Assembly: GCF_000092065.1 (NCBI RefSeq)
Contig: NC_009363.1
Span: 310,001-374,000 of the forward strand
Direction of reading: 5' to 3'
Length of the DNA stretch: 64,000 nucleotides
Origin: Ostreococcus lucimarinus CCE9901
Taxonomy: Eukaryota; Chlorophyta; Mamiellophyceae; Mamiellales; Bathycoccaceae
Shown here: piece after piece, positions 16,318 to 25,973 of the stretch
Layout of the letters: each line of letters begins with the position of its first letter
Numbering within the stretch: position 1 is the stretch's first letter
Notes under the pieces: generated by a model
What the model was told of the DNA's origin: nothing
What the model saw: only the letters and a program-made list of their open reading frames with translations
Database searches by the model: none
Program-made: the position numbers and the translations under genes

Positions 16318-18081
16318 TCAATCGTCGGTGAAAAATATGTCCTGGACGTGCGCGAGCGCGCGCCGGAGCTTGGTGACGTCGGCGAGGGCGTGCGCGCGCT
16401 CGATGTGGACGAGCTCGCGAGACGCGCGGAGCGCGTCGTTTTCGCGCTCCAGGCGACGGTTTTCCTCGGCGTAGCGCGAGAGGAGGCGCTCGACCTCGCT
16501 GACGCGCGTGATGACGTCGGAGGTGTGGTAGATGGAGTTGGAGACGCGCCGCTGGCGCGAGGATGGGGTTGGGCAAATGGCGGTGGAGGCGTCGGCGGCG
16601 CGCGTCAACGCGGCGATTCGACGGCGAAGCGCGCAGTTTTCTGCCCTCAATTCGTCCACGAGCGCGTCGGGAGACGCGCGCGCGTCGATGGTTTCGGTGG
16701 TGCGAGATGTGTTCGACTCGGGAATGTTCACTATGGACGTCACGCGCGCGGCGTATTGAAGCGTGCGGATGGTCTCTTCCACGTGTCGCTCGTTGGCAGA
16801 GCAGCAGGCGATCATGAGCGTCAGAGAGCGACCGCCGAGCGAATCCATCAAAAGTTTCGTGAGCTTGCTGTCGCGATACGGCACGTGTGGTGTCGTGGCT
16901 TTGGCATCTCGCGATTCGTCGGCGAGAATCGATATCACTTTGCCGAGCGCGAAAAGACTCTTGTTGATCAGGCTCGTCTCTCGCGAACCGGCGTCTTCGC
17001 TCCCGCTGTGCTTTAAACGTTCGCTCCCAGCCAAATCCACGAAAGTCATTTTCCCGCGCGTGATCTCCACATCTCCGGAATCATCGCAAGAAGCGCCGAC
17101 GTCATCGTCGCGATCACCACCACCGTTCGCGCGCGGCGCTCCAAAGTAGCGCTCGACGTGCACGGTGAGCACGGCGTGCGAGCGCGAGCTCTCGGCGTTC
17201 ATCTTGTGCGATCGCACGCGGCGTCTGGCGGCGCCCTCGCGCACGCAATCCAAAGCTTCGCCGGCGTTCGCGCACTCCCGTCGCGAGAGATTTGGAACAT
17301 AGAACCCATCACGGCTTCGCCAACGCACGCGAAGCGATTTCGACGACTCGTCCGCCAGCAAATCGATGACTTTCTCCTTGTAAATCTCGTAACTCGTGAC
17401 GGAGACGACGACCTTCGTCGGCGCCTTTTCCCCACCACCCGCAGCCTCGCGCCCGAGCGCGTCGAACAAGTACTCGATCGAGCGCCCAATAAGACCATCG
17501 TCCGATCCGACGTCATTCATCGTCGGCGACGAGGTCGACGCCGTCTCGACGTCGTCGCGCGTCGACGACGCGCTCTCGCTCGCCCCGCGTCGCGCCCCCG
17601 CGCGTCCCAACATCGTGTACGTCTTTCCGCTACCAGTCTGCCCGTACGCGAACACGGCGCTCGCGTACCCATCCAACGTCTTCATCAACAACGCCTTCAC
17701 CCCCGACACGTCGAAGAACGCGTCCTGCGTCGTCCGCGTCCCCGCGCACGGCCCTCGAAACGCCACCTTTTCCCGCTCCGCCGCGCCGCGCCGTCGTCTC
17801 GTTCGTCCTCCTCCCGCGACGCGCACCGCGCGTCCGTCCGCGCTCACCGCGCTCGGTCCATCCCCAGGGCGCACTCGCACGACGACGCGCACGCGATCGA
17901 CGCCCTCGCGCGCGTCCTCGCGCGCGTCCTCGCGCGCGTCCTCCTCCTCGCGCGTCCGTTCGGTCCTCGCCGTCGCGTCTTCCTCGCTTTCCGCGTCGCC
18001 GTCCGCCGCCGTCGTCGCGCCGTCGACGCGATCGACGCGCGATTCTTCCTCGTCCTCGCCGTCCCGCGTCGCGTCGTCCAT
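16318..18081 (-). CDS. Kinesin with N-terminal motor domain
   Basis: Kinesins are microtubule motors. The 587-residue protein has an acidic N-terminus with an EDAR repeat, then a complete motor: VRVVVRVRP (near 63-72), P-loop GQTGSGKT (147-154), switch I NAESSRSH, switch II DLAGSE, and the YRDSKLTKLLMDSLGG segment. It ends with the neck RTLQYAARVTSIVNIP and a short C-terminal coiled coil. All ATPase motifs are intact. A Ser/Thr-rich insertion (residues ~160-190) follows the P-loop. The tail is short, with no recognised cargo domain, so I cannot assign a kinesin family; the NIP after the neck linker recalls kinesin-12-like sequences. It is divergent from the syntaxin-18-like gene, with 162 bp between starts. 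Confidence 0.93.
   Translation of the reverse strand: MDDATRDGEDEEESRVDRVDGATTAADGDAESEEDATARTERTREEEDAREDAREDAREGVDRVRVVVRVRPGDGPSAVSADGRAVRVAGGGRTRRRRGAAEREKVAFRGPCAGTRTTQDAFFDVSGVKALLMKTLDGYASAVFAYGQTGSGKTYTMLGRAGARRGASESASSTRDDVETASTSSPTMNDVGSDDGLIGRSIEYLFDALGREAAGGGEKAPTKVVVSVTSYEIYKEKVIDLLADESSKSLRVRWRSRDGFYVPNLSRRECANAGEALDCVREGAARRRVRSHKMNAESSRSHAVLTVHVERYFGAPRANGGGDRDDDVGASCDDSGDVEITRGKMTFVDLAGSERLKHSGSEDAGSRETSLINKSLFALGKVISILADESRDAKATTPHVPYRDSKLTKLLMDSLGGRSLTLMIACCSANERHVEETIRTLQYAARVTSIVNIPESNTSRTTETIDARASPDALVDELRAENCALRRRIAALTRAADASTAICPTPSSRQRRVSNSIYHTSDVITRVSEVERLLSRYAEENRRLERENDALRASRELVHIERAHALADVTKLRRALAHVQDIFFTDD
17905..17940. repeat. 12-bp unit repeated three times in the kinesin N-terminus
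   Basis: Three perfect copies of CTCGCGCGCGTC, encoding repeated E-D-A-R on the minus strand. Confidence 0.85.
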
Positions 18082-18243
18082 CGGCGCGTCGCGTCGCGCG
18101 CGTCAAACAGAGCGGGAAGACGAACGGACAGTTTCGCGTCTCCGTCGGTCGCGCTATGTTTAGCGCGCGTTTTTTAGATGGATGATTTTCAACCGCGAAT
18201 TCGCGACAAAACGCGCCCCGCGCGGGTCGTCGCGCGCGTCGCC

Positions 18244-19167
18244 ATGCGCGATCGCACGGCGCAGTTCGCGACGATGTGCGCGGCGTCGACCGCGACCGTC
18301 GCGCGCGTCGACGACGTCGACGTCGGCGCGCGCGTGAAGGAAACGCGGGCGAATGCGCGGGCGAATGCGAAAGTCGCGACGTGCGAGACGGTGCGCGCGT
18401 ACGCGCGGACGGCGGCGATCGCGCTGGAGGCGACGCGGACGTACGTGGAGGAACACCGCGGACGGTACAAGGGCGCGAGCGATCGGGAGAGGGACGCGTT
18501 CGAGGCGGAGACGTCGGAATCCATCAGGGAGTGTCAGCGGTGCGTGGCGAGCGCGAGAGACGCGGTGGAAAACGCGCGGGACGGCGGGGCGCTGGCGCGG
18601 GCGCCGCAGTGCGCGGCGCACTTGCACGGGATCGGGTTGATTTTGAGTGAGTCGCTGAACGACGTGGCGAGGGCGTTCGATAAGGTGCGAGAGACGAGGT
18701 TCGCGGCGACGCTGGAACGCGCCGAACGCGAGCGTCAACGGAAGCGCGCGGCGACGAGGGCGAGATACGACGACGCGGGGACGGGTGCGTCGGGAGCGGA
18801 CGACGATGGCGTCGCGCGCGCGGTACGCGTCGAGGGGGTGGAGATGAGGCAAGAGCAAGTGCACGCGGAGCGGCAGGATGGATTGGAGGAGGAGTTGACG
18901 CAGTTGCTCGATGAGGTGCGAATGGCGGAGAAGAACGTCATCGAGATGTCGGCGTTGAGTTCGTTGTTCGCCACGCACGTACAAGCGCAGGCGGAGCAGA
19001 TAGAGTCACTTTACCAAGACGCCATCGAGAGTTCGCGGCATTTAGACATGGGCAACGTGGAGATGAAGAAAACCATCGCGCGAAAGGGAAGCGCGCAGCG
19101 CTACGTCGCGTTGATTTTGCTCGTCGCCACGCTCGGGCTGTTGTTCCTCGATTGGTACTCGGGATGA
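18244..19167 (+). CDS. Qa-SNARE, syntaxin-18 (SYP81/Ufe1) type
   Basis: Syntaxin 18 acts in Golgi-to-ER retrograde fusion. The 307-residue protein begins MRDRTAQF, which matches the plant SYP81 N-terminus (RDRTxxF). That decides the start at 18244 over an in-frame Met at 18178. An N-terminal helical domain, with an RYKGASDRERDAFEAE segment like the family's central region, is followed by a SNARE motif (EEELTQLLDEVRMAEKNVIEMSALSSLFATHVQAQAEQI) and a single C-terminal transmembrane helix (YVALILLVATLGLLFLDWY). The zero-layer Gln falls in HVQAQAEQI. The stop lies 251 bp from the convergent pseudouridine synthase stop. Confidence 0.88.
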   Translation: MRDRTAQFATMCAASTATVARVDDVDVGARVKETRANARANAKVATCETVRAYARTAAIALEATRTYVEEHRGRYKGASDRERDAFEAETSESIRECQRCVASARDAVENARDGGALARAPQCAAHLHGIGLILSESLNDVARAFDKVRETRFAATLERAERERQRKRAATRARYDDAGTGASGADDDGVARAVRVEGVEMRQEQVHAERQDGLEEELTQLLDEVRMAEKNVIEMSALSSLFATHVQAQAEQIESLYQDAIESSRHLDMGNVEMKKTIARKGSAQRYVALILLVATLGLLFLDWYSG

Positions 19168-19418
19168 CGCGGGCGGGATCAACGCATAGCAAACGTGTAG
19201 CGCGAAGCATTCGCACGATCACCGCGCCGCACGCGCGATCCATCCTTCGCTCGCGCGGTCGATTCCGTTCGTTTCGTTCGCCGCCGACGCCTCGCGCGCG
19301 ATGTCGCGGTCCGCCCTATCCACGGACCTAGGCGAGATGGCGCGGGTGTAATACATAGTAAATTTTTAGGGCTAACAATTCGTACATCTACTGCGCTACT
19401 CGTGTGATCTATGTTTCG

Positions 19419-20525
19419 CTAGTGCGTCCGCTCGGCGGACATCACGTCGTTGAACGATTCCGGCGGCTCCGTCGCGAATGTCAACGTCTCCTCCTCAAAC
19501 GGCATGACGAGCTCGAGGGCGTGTAAGAACATCCTATACGAATCGGTATCGTCAGAGTACGCCATATCGCCCAAAATTGGATGCCCCGAATGCATCAAGT
19601 GCAAACGAATCTGGTGTCGCCGACCGGTGACGGGCCTGCACTCCAAGCGACTCACCTCGACGCCGCGATTGGCGCCGTCGAGCGTGCAGTAGCCGCGTTG
19701 CAACACTTTAAAGCTCGTCTCGCTCGCCTTTCCGTTTTCTTCGTCCACGCGTTCGCGAAATCCCTTCACGTCCGTCGGATCTTTCCCGAGTTTCGCGTTC
19801 ACCGTCCATTCGTCCTCCTTCGGCCAACCGAAGACGACGGCTAAATACTTCTTCTTCGCCAGGCGATCGCGAAACAATTTCGCCGCGTTCCCCGCGGCTT
19901 CTCGCGTGTGCGCCGTGAGCACCACTCCGCTCGTCGCCGTGTCCAGCTGATGACAAAACCGATGGTGCTTACCCGGATACTTCAAGTTCAACCAATCCTC
20001 GCAGCTCGCGTCGCCGTCCCATCGCGGCGTGAACCGCGTCTTCTCCACTCGATTTCCATCCGCGTCGTTCTCCATCCATCCTCGAGGCGTGTCCAGCCGC
20101 ACCGCGAACGGTTTATTCACCGCGACGTACCCTCGCTTTTCGCACTCGTACACGGTTTCGTATTTCCGTTCGAGCACGCCCGGCTGTCGCAGCGCGCACG
20201 CCGTCGCCGTCTCGTCCCCGAGCTCGCCGCGTCGCTCCAAAAATTCCAAGTACGACATTCTCGGCGCGATCTCCGTCGCCACGTCGTACGTTTGCGCGCG
20301 CGGGTGTTCGCGGAGCATCGCGTCGACGTCTTCGGCGCGCGCGCCGCGAGAGACGAGGCACTCGCGCGCGGTTTCGCCGTCGCGCGCGCCGGCGGCTCGA
20401 ACGCTGACCCAAGGCTGCGGGTCGTGTTTCATGACGCGTCGCGCGCGTTTGGACGCGCGCGCGGCCGAAGACGCGAGTCTGGCGCGAGCGAAGCGTTCGG
20501 TTCGCCTGGCGAGGGCGATTCGCAT
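19419..20525 (-). CDS. RluA-family pseudouridine synthase
   Basis: These enzymes isomerise uridine to pseudouridine in rRNA or tRNA. The 368-residue protein has the catalytic motif HQLDTATSGV with Asp195, preceded by VNKPF and followed by KKYLAVVFG, TGRRHQIRLHLMHSGHPILGD and a C-terminal LHAL segment, all typical of RluA/RluC/D. The first ~32 residues are Arg/Ala-rich with few acids, as in mitochondrial or plastid presequences, so an organellar location is likely but unproven. The Met at residue 32 could be an internal start giving a cytosolic form. The stop of the upstream tandem coiled-coil gene is only 69 bp away. Confidence 0.9.
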   Translation of the reverse strand: MRIALARRTERFARARLASSAARASKRARRVMKHDPQPWVSVRAAGARDGETARECLVSRGARAEDVDAMLREHPRAQTYDVATEIAPRMSYLEFLERRGELGDETATACALRQPGVLERKYETVYECEKRGYVAVNKPFAVRLDTPRGWMENDADGNRVEKTRFTPRWDGDASCEDWLNLKYPGKHHRFCHQLDTATSGVVLTAHTREAAGNAAKLFRDRLAKKKYLAVVFGWPKEDEWTVNAKLGKDPTDVKGFRERVDEENGKASETSFKVLQRGYCTLDGANRGVEVSRLECRPVTGRRHQIRLHLMHSGHPILGDMAYSDDTDSYRMFLHALELVMPFEEETLTFATEPPESFNDVMSAERTH

Positions 20526-20594
20526 CGAGCGCGGCGCGGAATGCGGCGCGGCGCGGCGCGCGCGGAGAGCGCTCGGCGGCGCGCGGCGTCGCTA

Positions 20595-21578
20595 TTAAAA
20601 ATTAAACGCGGTGCTCCCCGCGCTGTCGGGAGTGCCGCGTTGGACTATGCCGGATATCGGAGGACTCGGGAAATCGTCTTCGTCGGGCGTGGCGTAACCG
20701 TCGTCGCTCGCCGCGGGCGACGGCGAACGCTCGGACGACGGCGCGACCGGAGCGACGTCCGCGCCGAGCAGCGCGCGCTCGGCGACCGCCATGAACTCGC
20801 GCGGATCGACGCCAGATAATTTATTCATCTCCCGAACCATTTCGGCGAGCATGACGCACTCGGCTTCGACGAGCGCGAGTCGCTCGCCTCGCTCGGCGGA
20901 TTCTCGTTCGCTCGCCTCGAGCGCGCGCGCCGTCTTTCTACACGTTTCCCGCGTCGACGCCGCGCGCGCGAGCCGCTTTTCCAGCTCGAGCGCGTCGTCT
21001 CGCAGACGCCGCTCGTTCGCGCGCATCGACTCGATCGTCTCGCGCTGCGTCTCGCACTCCACTTTCAGCGCCGCGCGTTCGCCGAGCGTCTCCGTCAACC
21101 GTTTTCGCAGCGCCAGCTTTTCCTCCGCCTCCGCGTCCGCGATCGCCTCCGCCTTCCCAAGCGCCCCTCTGAGCTCTTTCTCTCGATCCTCCAGCGCGCG
21201 CATCTCCTCGCGCGCCGTCTTCAATCGCGCCTCGAGCGCCGCGATCCTCTCGAGCGCTCGCGCGTCGTCGCCGTCGTCGCGCGTCGCCGTCGACGCGTCC
21301 GCGCGCGTCTCCTCGCGCGCCCTTCGCGTCGTCGACGCCGTCGCGCGCACCGTCGCTCGCACGCGCGCGTGTCGCAGCGCGCGATTCTCGCGCCGCAGCG
21401 TCTCGCACTCTCGCCGCAGCGCCGTCGTCTCGCCGTCGCTCGCCCGCGCGTTCGTCGTCGCCGTCGTCGTCGCGCGGTCGTCGTCGCCGTCGCGCATCTG
21501 TCGCAGCGCGCGCTCGAGCGCCGCGCTGCTCGCGCCGCGCGGCAGCCCGAATCGCGCGCGCAGGTCCTCGACCGACAT
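20595..21578 (-). CDS. Coiled-coil protein of unknown function
   Basis: A 327-residue protein not recognised as a known family. Residues ~1-35 form a small helical head (SVEDLRARFGLP). Residues ~55-265 are a nearly continuous Ala/Arg/Glu-rich coiled coil. The C-terminal ~60 residues are acidic and Ser/Pro-rich (SPSPAASDDGYATPDEDDFPSPP), containing several SP/TP sites that could be phosphorylated by CDK-like kinases. It starts 125 bp from, and divergent to, the CDT2 gene, so the two may share a promoter; a cell-cycle link is only inference. The frame is open far upstream, but that part overlaps CDT2 on the other strand. Confidence 0.7.
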   Translation of the reverse strand: MSVEDLRARFGLPRGASSAALERALRQMRDGDDDRATTTATTNARASDGETTALRRECETLRRENRALRHARVRATVRATASTTRRAREETRADASTATRDDGDDARALERIAALEARLKTAREEMRALEDREKELRGALGKAEAIADAEAEEKLALRKRLTETLGERAALKVECETQRETIESMRANERRLRDDALELEKRLARAASTRETCRKTARALEASERESAERGERLALVEAECVMLAEMVREMNKLSGVDPREFMAVAERALLGADVAPVAPSSERSPSPAASDDGYATPDEDDFPSPPISGIVQRGTPDSAGSTAFNF

Positions 21579-21702
21579 ATCGCTCGCGCGCGACGCCGAG
21601 ACGCGCGCGACGCGCGATAGACGCGACGCGACGCGTCGCGAGCTGTCGCGATGCGATTTGAATTCGCAAAAGTCATTCGAATCGACACTCCGCGTCGCGC
21701 GC

Positions 21703-23172
21703 ATGCGACGCGCGCGCGCGACGCGCGATGCGTTCGCGCGCGACGCGTCGTCGCGCGGTCGTCGCGACGCGCCGCGCGCGCGCGACGTCGCGGGCGTCGT
21801 CGAGTCGCCGTACGTCGTGCGGTTCAACTTTAATCGCGACGACCGCGGCGCGGCGCTCGCGATCGGCGACGAGCGCGGGCGCGCGACGATCGCGCGCGCG
21901 AGCGTGTCGCAGCGCGACGACGGGCGGCGGCGCGCGACGGCGATCGCGGCGCACGAGAACGCGGTGTACGACGTCGCGTGGACGCGCGACGACGCGCGGG
22001 TGCTCACGGCGAGCGCGGATCGCGCGGTGGCGATGTTCGACGCGGAGACGGGACGGATGCTGGCGAAAATGATGGGACACGGCGCGAGCGTGAAAGCCGT
22101 GGCGACGGCGCCGACGCAGCGGGAGGTGTTCGCGAGCGGAGGACGGGACGGGCGGTTGATTCTGAGCGACGCGCGGACGAGGCGGGGCGCGGCGAACGAG
22201 GCGGAGGACGCGGACGCGGGCGAAGTGACGCCGACGCGGACGGTGCGACGGGCGCACAGGGCGCCGGGGGCGGGGACGCGGGCGAGCGCGGCGCTGCACA
22301 GCGTCACGTCGGTGGCGTTCGATGGGTCGGGGAGCGTCGTGCTGAGCTCGGGAGGGTCGGACGGGTTGGTGAAAATGTGGGACGCGCGGAAGATGAAGGG
22401 CGCGATAGGAGTTTTAGAGGACGAGCGCGAGGACGCGTTCGTGCGAGGTTCGTTCTACGATGTCGGATTGGGCGCGCGGTTCGGCGGTGAGGGCGCGCGC
22501 GCGACGCGGGCGTCGCGAGGGATCTCCGGGATCGCCGTCGATCCGACGTCGTCGCGCGTCGTCGTTTCGTATCTCGACGACCACATGGCGATGTTTGACG
22601 CGAACGATCCGCGAGGGAAGCCGCTGCGACACTTCGTCGGTCACAGGTCGAGATCGTATTACATCAAGCCGACGTTTTCGCCCGACGGCGATCGCGTCGC
22701 GTGCGGCTCGCTGGACAACGACGTGCACGTGTGGGACGTCCGCGACGCGAGCGCGCCGTCCGTCGCGCTCGATGGTCACACCGCGAGCGTGAGCTGCGTG
22801 CACTGGTCGCCGACGGATCCTCACGCCCTTGCGTCGTGTTGCGACGACGGCGAAATCAGACTGTGGCGCTTTGACGGCGCGCGAAAGCCCAGCGTCCGCG
22901 CTCGCGTCGACTCGCGAGCCAAGCGCCCGGCGCCGCCGTTGCACCCGAACATCCTCCGCGCCCTCGGGCGCGCGCCCACCTTCGACGACTCCGCCTCGGC
23001 GGACCACGACATCGCCATCCCCGGCGCCTTCGCGCCCGCGTCTCCGTCGGCGCCGACGCGCGTCCTCGCCGCCGACGTCCCGCCCGCGAAGCGTCGCGAG
23101 CGCGTCGAGCCATCGCCGCGCCGCCCGTTTCGCGACGTCGCCAACGTCCGCGGCCGACGCGCGCTTTCCTAG
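21703..23172 (+). CDS. CDT2: CDT2/DTL-like WD40 substrate receptor of CRL4 ubiquitin ligase
   Basis: CDT2 recruits PCNA-bound CDT1 and other substrates to CUL4-DDB1 for degradation in S phase. The 489-residue protein has about seven WD40 repeats. Their order and wording fit animal DTL: AHENAVYDVAW, then GHGASVKAVA, GGRDGRLILSDAR, SGGSDGLVKMWDARK, a FVGHRSRSYYIKPTFSPDGD repeat, and DGHTASVSCVHWSPTD near the end. The last ~90 residues are Pro/Arg-rich and unstructured, ending in RGRRALS. The N-terminal 40 residues are basic. The start is the first Met after the divergent promoter. A nearly identical domain order in other WD40 families cannot be excluded without a search. Confidence 0.8.
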   Translation: MRRARATRDAFARDASSRGRRDAPRARDVAGVVESPYVVRFNFNRDDRGAALAIGDERGRATIARASVSQRDDGRRRATAIAAHENAVYDVAWTRDDARVLTASADRAVAMFDAETGRMLAKMMGHGASVKAVATAPTQREVFASGGRDGRLILSDARTRRGAANEAEDADAGEVTPTRTVRRAHRAPGAGTRASAALHSVTSVAFDGSGSVVLSSGGSDGLVKMWDARKMKGAIGVLEDEREDAFVRGSFYDVGLGARFGGEGARATRASRGISGIAVDPTSSRVVVSYLDDHMAMFDANDPRGKPLRHFVGHRSRSYYIKPTFSPDGDRVACGSLDNDVHVWDVRDASAPSVALDGHTASVSCVHWSPTDPHALASCCDDGEIRLWRFDGARKPSVRARVDSRAKRPAPPLHPNILRALGRAPTFDDSASADHDIAIPGAFAPASPSAPTRVLAADVPPAKRRERVEPSPRRPFRDVANVRGRRALS

Positions 23173-23433
23173 CCCTCAGCGCGTCGCGAGGTCGCGACGA
23201 ACCACCATCGCGCGCGCGTCCACGCGCGCGTTTCGAGCGCGAACGCGCGCGCGACGCGTCGAATCGACCCCCCGTAGCGCGTCGGGACTCGCGAAATCTC
23301 TCGAGTTCGTTGAAACGACAAAAAAATCTCTCTTCGTTCAAACCGTCGCGCGCGCCGATCGTCACCGCGCGCCGCGCGCCGCGCCGCGCCGCGCTCGACG
23401 CGAGAAGCGAACGCGCGTCGATTTCGCCGCGCC

Positions 23434-25910
23434 ATGGCGCTGCTCGAGCGCGCGCGAAGCGAACTGGACGCCCTCGAGCGCTCCGTCGCCGAAGGGGACA
23501 CCGCGCGCGCGACGCGCGACGACGACGACGCGACGCCGGCGAAACGCTCGACGACGGCGACGCCCGATCCGTGGACGCGAGCGGCGCCGGATGACGCGCG
23601 CGCGACGCGCGCGGGGCTGACGGTGAAGACGAAGACGCGAGGGGACGGCGAGGGACGGCGGGACGCGACGACGACGACGTTCGCGGAGGCGCTGGCGGAA
23701 GAGTTGAAGGACGCGCGAGGGAATCCCGCGACGCCGGCGTCGAGGGACGTGAGCGATGTGCCGTTGCACGATGCGGTGAAACGGGCGGACGCGGAGGCGG
23801 TGCGAACGATGGTGAGACGAGCGACGGAGGGGGGCGCGAGACGAGAGCCGTCGTGGCCGCCGAGCAAAGCGGCGTTGAATCGAATAGATTCGCTCGGCGA
23901 TTGCAGAAGCGCGCCGCGAGGAGTGGACGCGAAGAATGCGAACGGAGACACCGCGCTGGCGGTGGCGTGCGCGCTGGAGGATGGGAAGGCGTGCGAAGAG
24001 ATGGTGAAGATTTTGGTGGACGCCGGCGCGGACGCGAGCGCGCTTTCAAACGGAATGGCGCCGGTGCACTGGGCGTGCGCGCTAGGGCATCGCGACGCGC
24101 TCGCGTGCATGGTCGACGCGTCGTCGACGTCAATCGTGAATCTTCGTGCCGAAGATGGGTCGACGCCGTTGCTCGTGGCGGCGGAACACGGTAAAATCGA
24201 AGTCATACGATGGTTGCTCGAGCGCGGCGACGTCGACGCGATGGCGAGAAACGCGCATGGACGCGACGTACTCGGCGCGCTCGGCGCGAAGATGCGTCGA
24301 CAGAGTCAATCGGCGAGGAGTGAGTTACGTGCGGAGATATTTGAACTCATTCCTTCGCTGCGTTTGGCGTTTTTGTCCCATCCTGATTGCGAAGAACACG
24401 TGTCGTTCAAGCCACATCAAGAGAGCCCCGAGCGCATAGTCGCCATTCTCGCCGAGTTGCAGCGCGTGATCGACCGCGGTGAACTCGCAATGGGAGAGCT
24501 AGATAAGACATGCACGTTCGGCGCCGCCGAACCGTCGGATATCCTCCGAGCGCACGATGAGAATTACGTCCGCGTGTTGGCCGAACTCAGCGATCGCGTC
24601 GGGCAAACGCCCATCGCGTTCACGCCGTACTGTCAAAACCATAACGGCGTGCCAGAAAAACTACAAAAACCCGCGGAGAACAGTGACACATTCTTTTCAC
24701 CGGGCACGTTGCAAGCGGCGCTTAGAGCTGCGGGCGGGGTCATTCACGCCGTGGATAGAGTCTTGGATGGGAAGAATAGGAGCGCTTTCGTATGCTGTCG
24801 CCCGCCCGGTCATCACGCCGGGATCAACGGCGCCACGGAAGGCGCGCCGTCGAGCGGCTTTTCCATTTTGAACAACGCCATGATCGGTATGTGCGCACTT
24901 TGCGCGAGCGACGCGAGCGATCGATTTTTCTTGAAACGGACGCACACGCATAACCGCGGCGCTTCTACGACACGCGTCGCGGACATGATGCGCGTCCTAC
25001 ATCGACGTCCACTTTCAATGACAGAGAGTTCTGAGCGTGGCTCTGCTGACAGATACGGGTGGTACATTTCGCGCGACTCGACTAACTGACTGACGCTGAC
25101 GTTCACAACGCAGGCGCTTTGCACGCCATCGACGTTCGCAAATGCATGCGGGTCGCCGTGGTTGATTTCGACGTGCATCACGGGAACGGCACCGAAGAAA
25201 TCGCCAGGCATTGGCTCACGAAGCAGCGCGCGAGAGACGACTATCACCGGCACAAATCTCCTGACTTGTTCTTCGCGTCGATTCACTTGGCGGATGATGG
25301 AACGTCTTCGGGCATGCTTCCATTCTACCCGGGCAGCGGCGTGCAGGATGATTTGATGAACAATATCGTCAATGTCGTCGTCCCACCGATGTGGCTCGCC
25401 AAGGGCGCAAGCGCCACGGCACACGCGGAAACCGGCGAGCGCGCTCGGAAAAAAACAAAACGCTTCGCTGACTCTGAAGATGCCGCCGCCGCGCCGCCGC
25501 CGAAGACCATCGCCATTGAACCCGAGCAGCAACAAGGTGGGCGCCTAGAGTGGATGAAGGCGTTTCGAGAGCGCTTGATTCCCGCTCTCAGGGCGTTCGG
25601 TCCTGAGCTCATAATCGTGTCCGCGGGATTCGACGCGGCGGCTTCGGACGTAGGAAACTTGGGCGTCGATCCGCGTCGAAACACGAGGCACCAAGGCGCT
25701 AACCTTCGCGCTGAAGACTACGAGGACATGACGAAGTTGCTCGTAAACGTGTCGAACGTTTGCGATGGGCGAGTTGTATCTATTTTAGAAGGGGGCTACG
25801 GACACTTGATGAGCGTCGGAAAATCGAGCGACGGCGCGCAAAATGCGTTGACGCTCGGTAGAGACGTCTTCGCCAAATGCGTCAAAGCGCACGTCCAGGC
25901 GCTCATCTGA
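23434..25910 (+). CDS. Class II histone deacetylase with N-terminal ankyrin repeats (two exons)
   Basis: The CDS joins 23434-24886 and 25114-25910, giving 749 residues. Residues ~110-290 hold ankyrin-like repeats (GDTALAVACALEDGK, MAPVHWACALGHRDALACM, GSTPLLVAAEHGKIEVIRWLLERG). The HDAC domain follows: RPPGHHAG (456-463), SSGFSILNN, DFDVHHGNGT (Asp504, His506), SAGFDAAASD and EGGYG, so the metal and catalytic residues are present. A charged insertion with RKKTKR and a poly-Ala/Pro stretch sits before the SAGFDAA motif and includes a possible nuclear localisation signal. The intron splits codon 485 (Gly); joining restores the conserved run of residues into ALHAIDVRKC. Reading through without splicing ends the frame at 25089, before the catalytic residues. 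Confidence 0.9.
24887..25113 (+). other. Intron of the ankyrin-HDAC gene (227 bp)
   Basis: Donor GTATGT follows ATGATCG; acceptor CAG precedes GCGCTTTGC. A branch-point-like CTAAC/CTGAC cluster (ACTAACTGACTGACGCTGAC, 25081-25100) lies 13-30 nt before the acceptor. Splicing keeps the HDAC frame. Confidence 0.88.
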
Positions 25911-25927
25911 TGTTGTACTTTTCACTC

Positions 25928-25932
25928 TGTAA
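25928..25932 (+). terminator. TGTAA polyadenylation motif of the ankyrin-HDAC gene
   Basis: TGTAA lies 18 nt after the HDAC stop codon, in an AT-rich 63-bp space between convergent genes. Confidence 0.4.
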
Positions 25933-25973
25933 ATAACGTATCTTGTATTGTACACACGCAGCTCGTGTTGTTA

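Noticed and set aside
19236-19262. tRNA B-box-like GGTCGATTCC between the syntaxin and pseudouridine synthase genes
   Set aside because: No A box, anticodon arm or acceptor stem can be formed around it.
24887-25113. Possible C/D-box snoRNA in the HDAC intron (ATGATG and CTGA-like elements)
   Set aside because: The C box deviates from RTGATGA, the CTGA motifs coincide with the branch-point cluster, and no closing stem is apparent.
25119-25910. A separate short HDAC gene starting near 25119
   Set aside because: Its first codon is TTG and it lacks the RPPGHHAG half of the domain. Splicing joins it in frame to the upstream exon.
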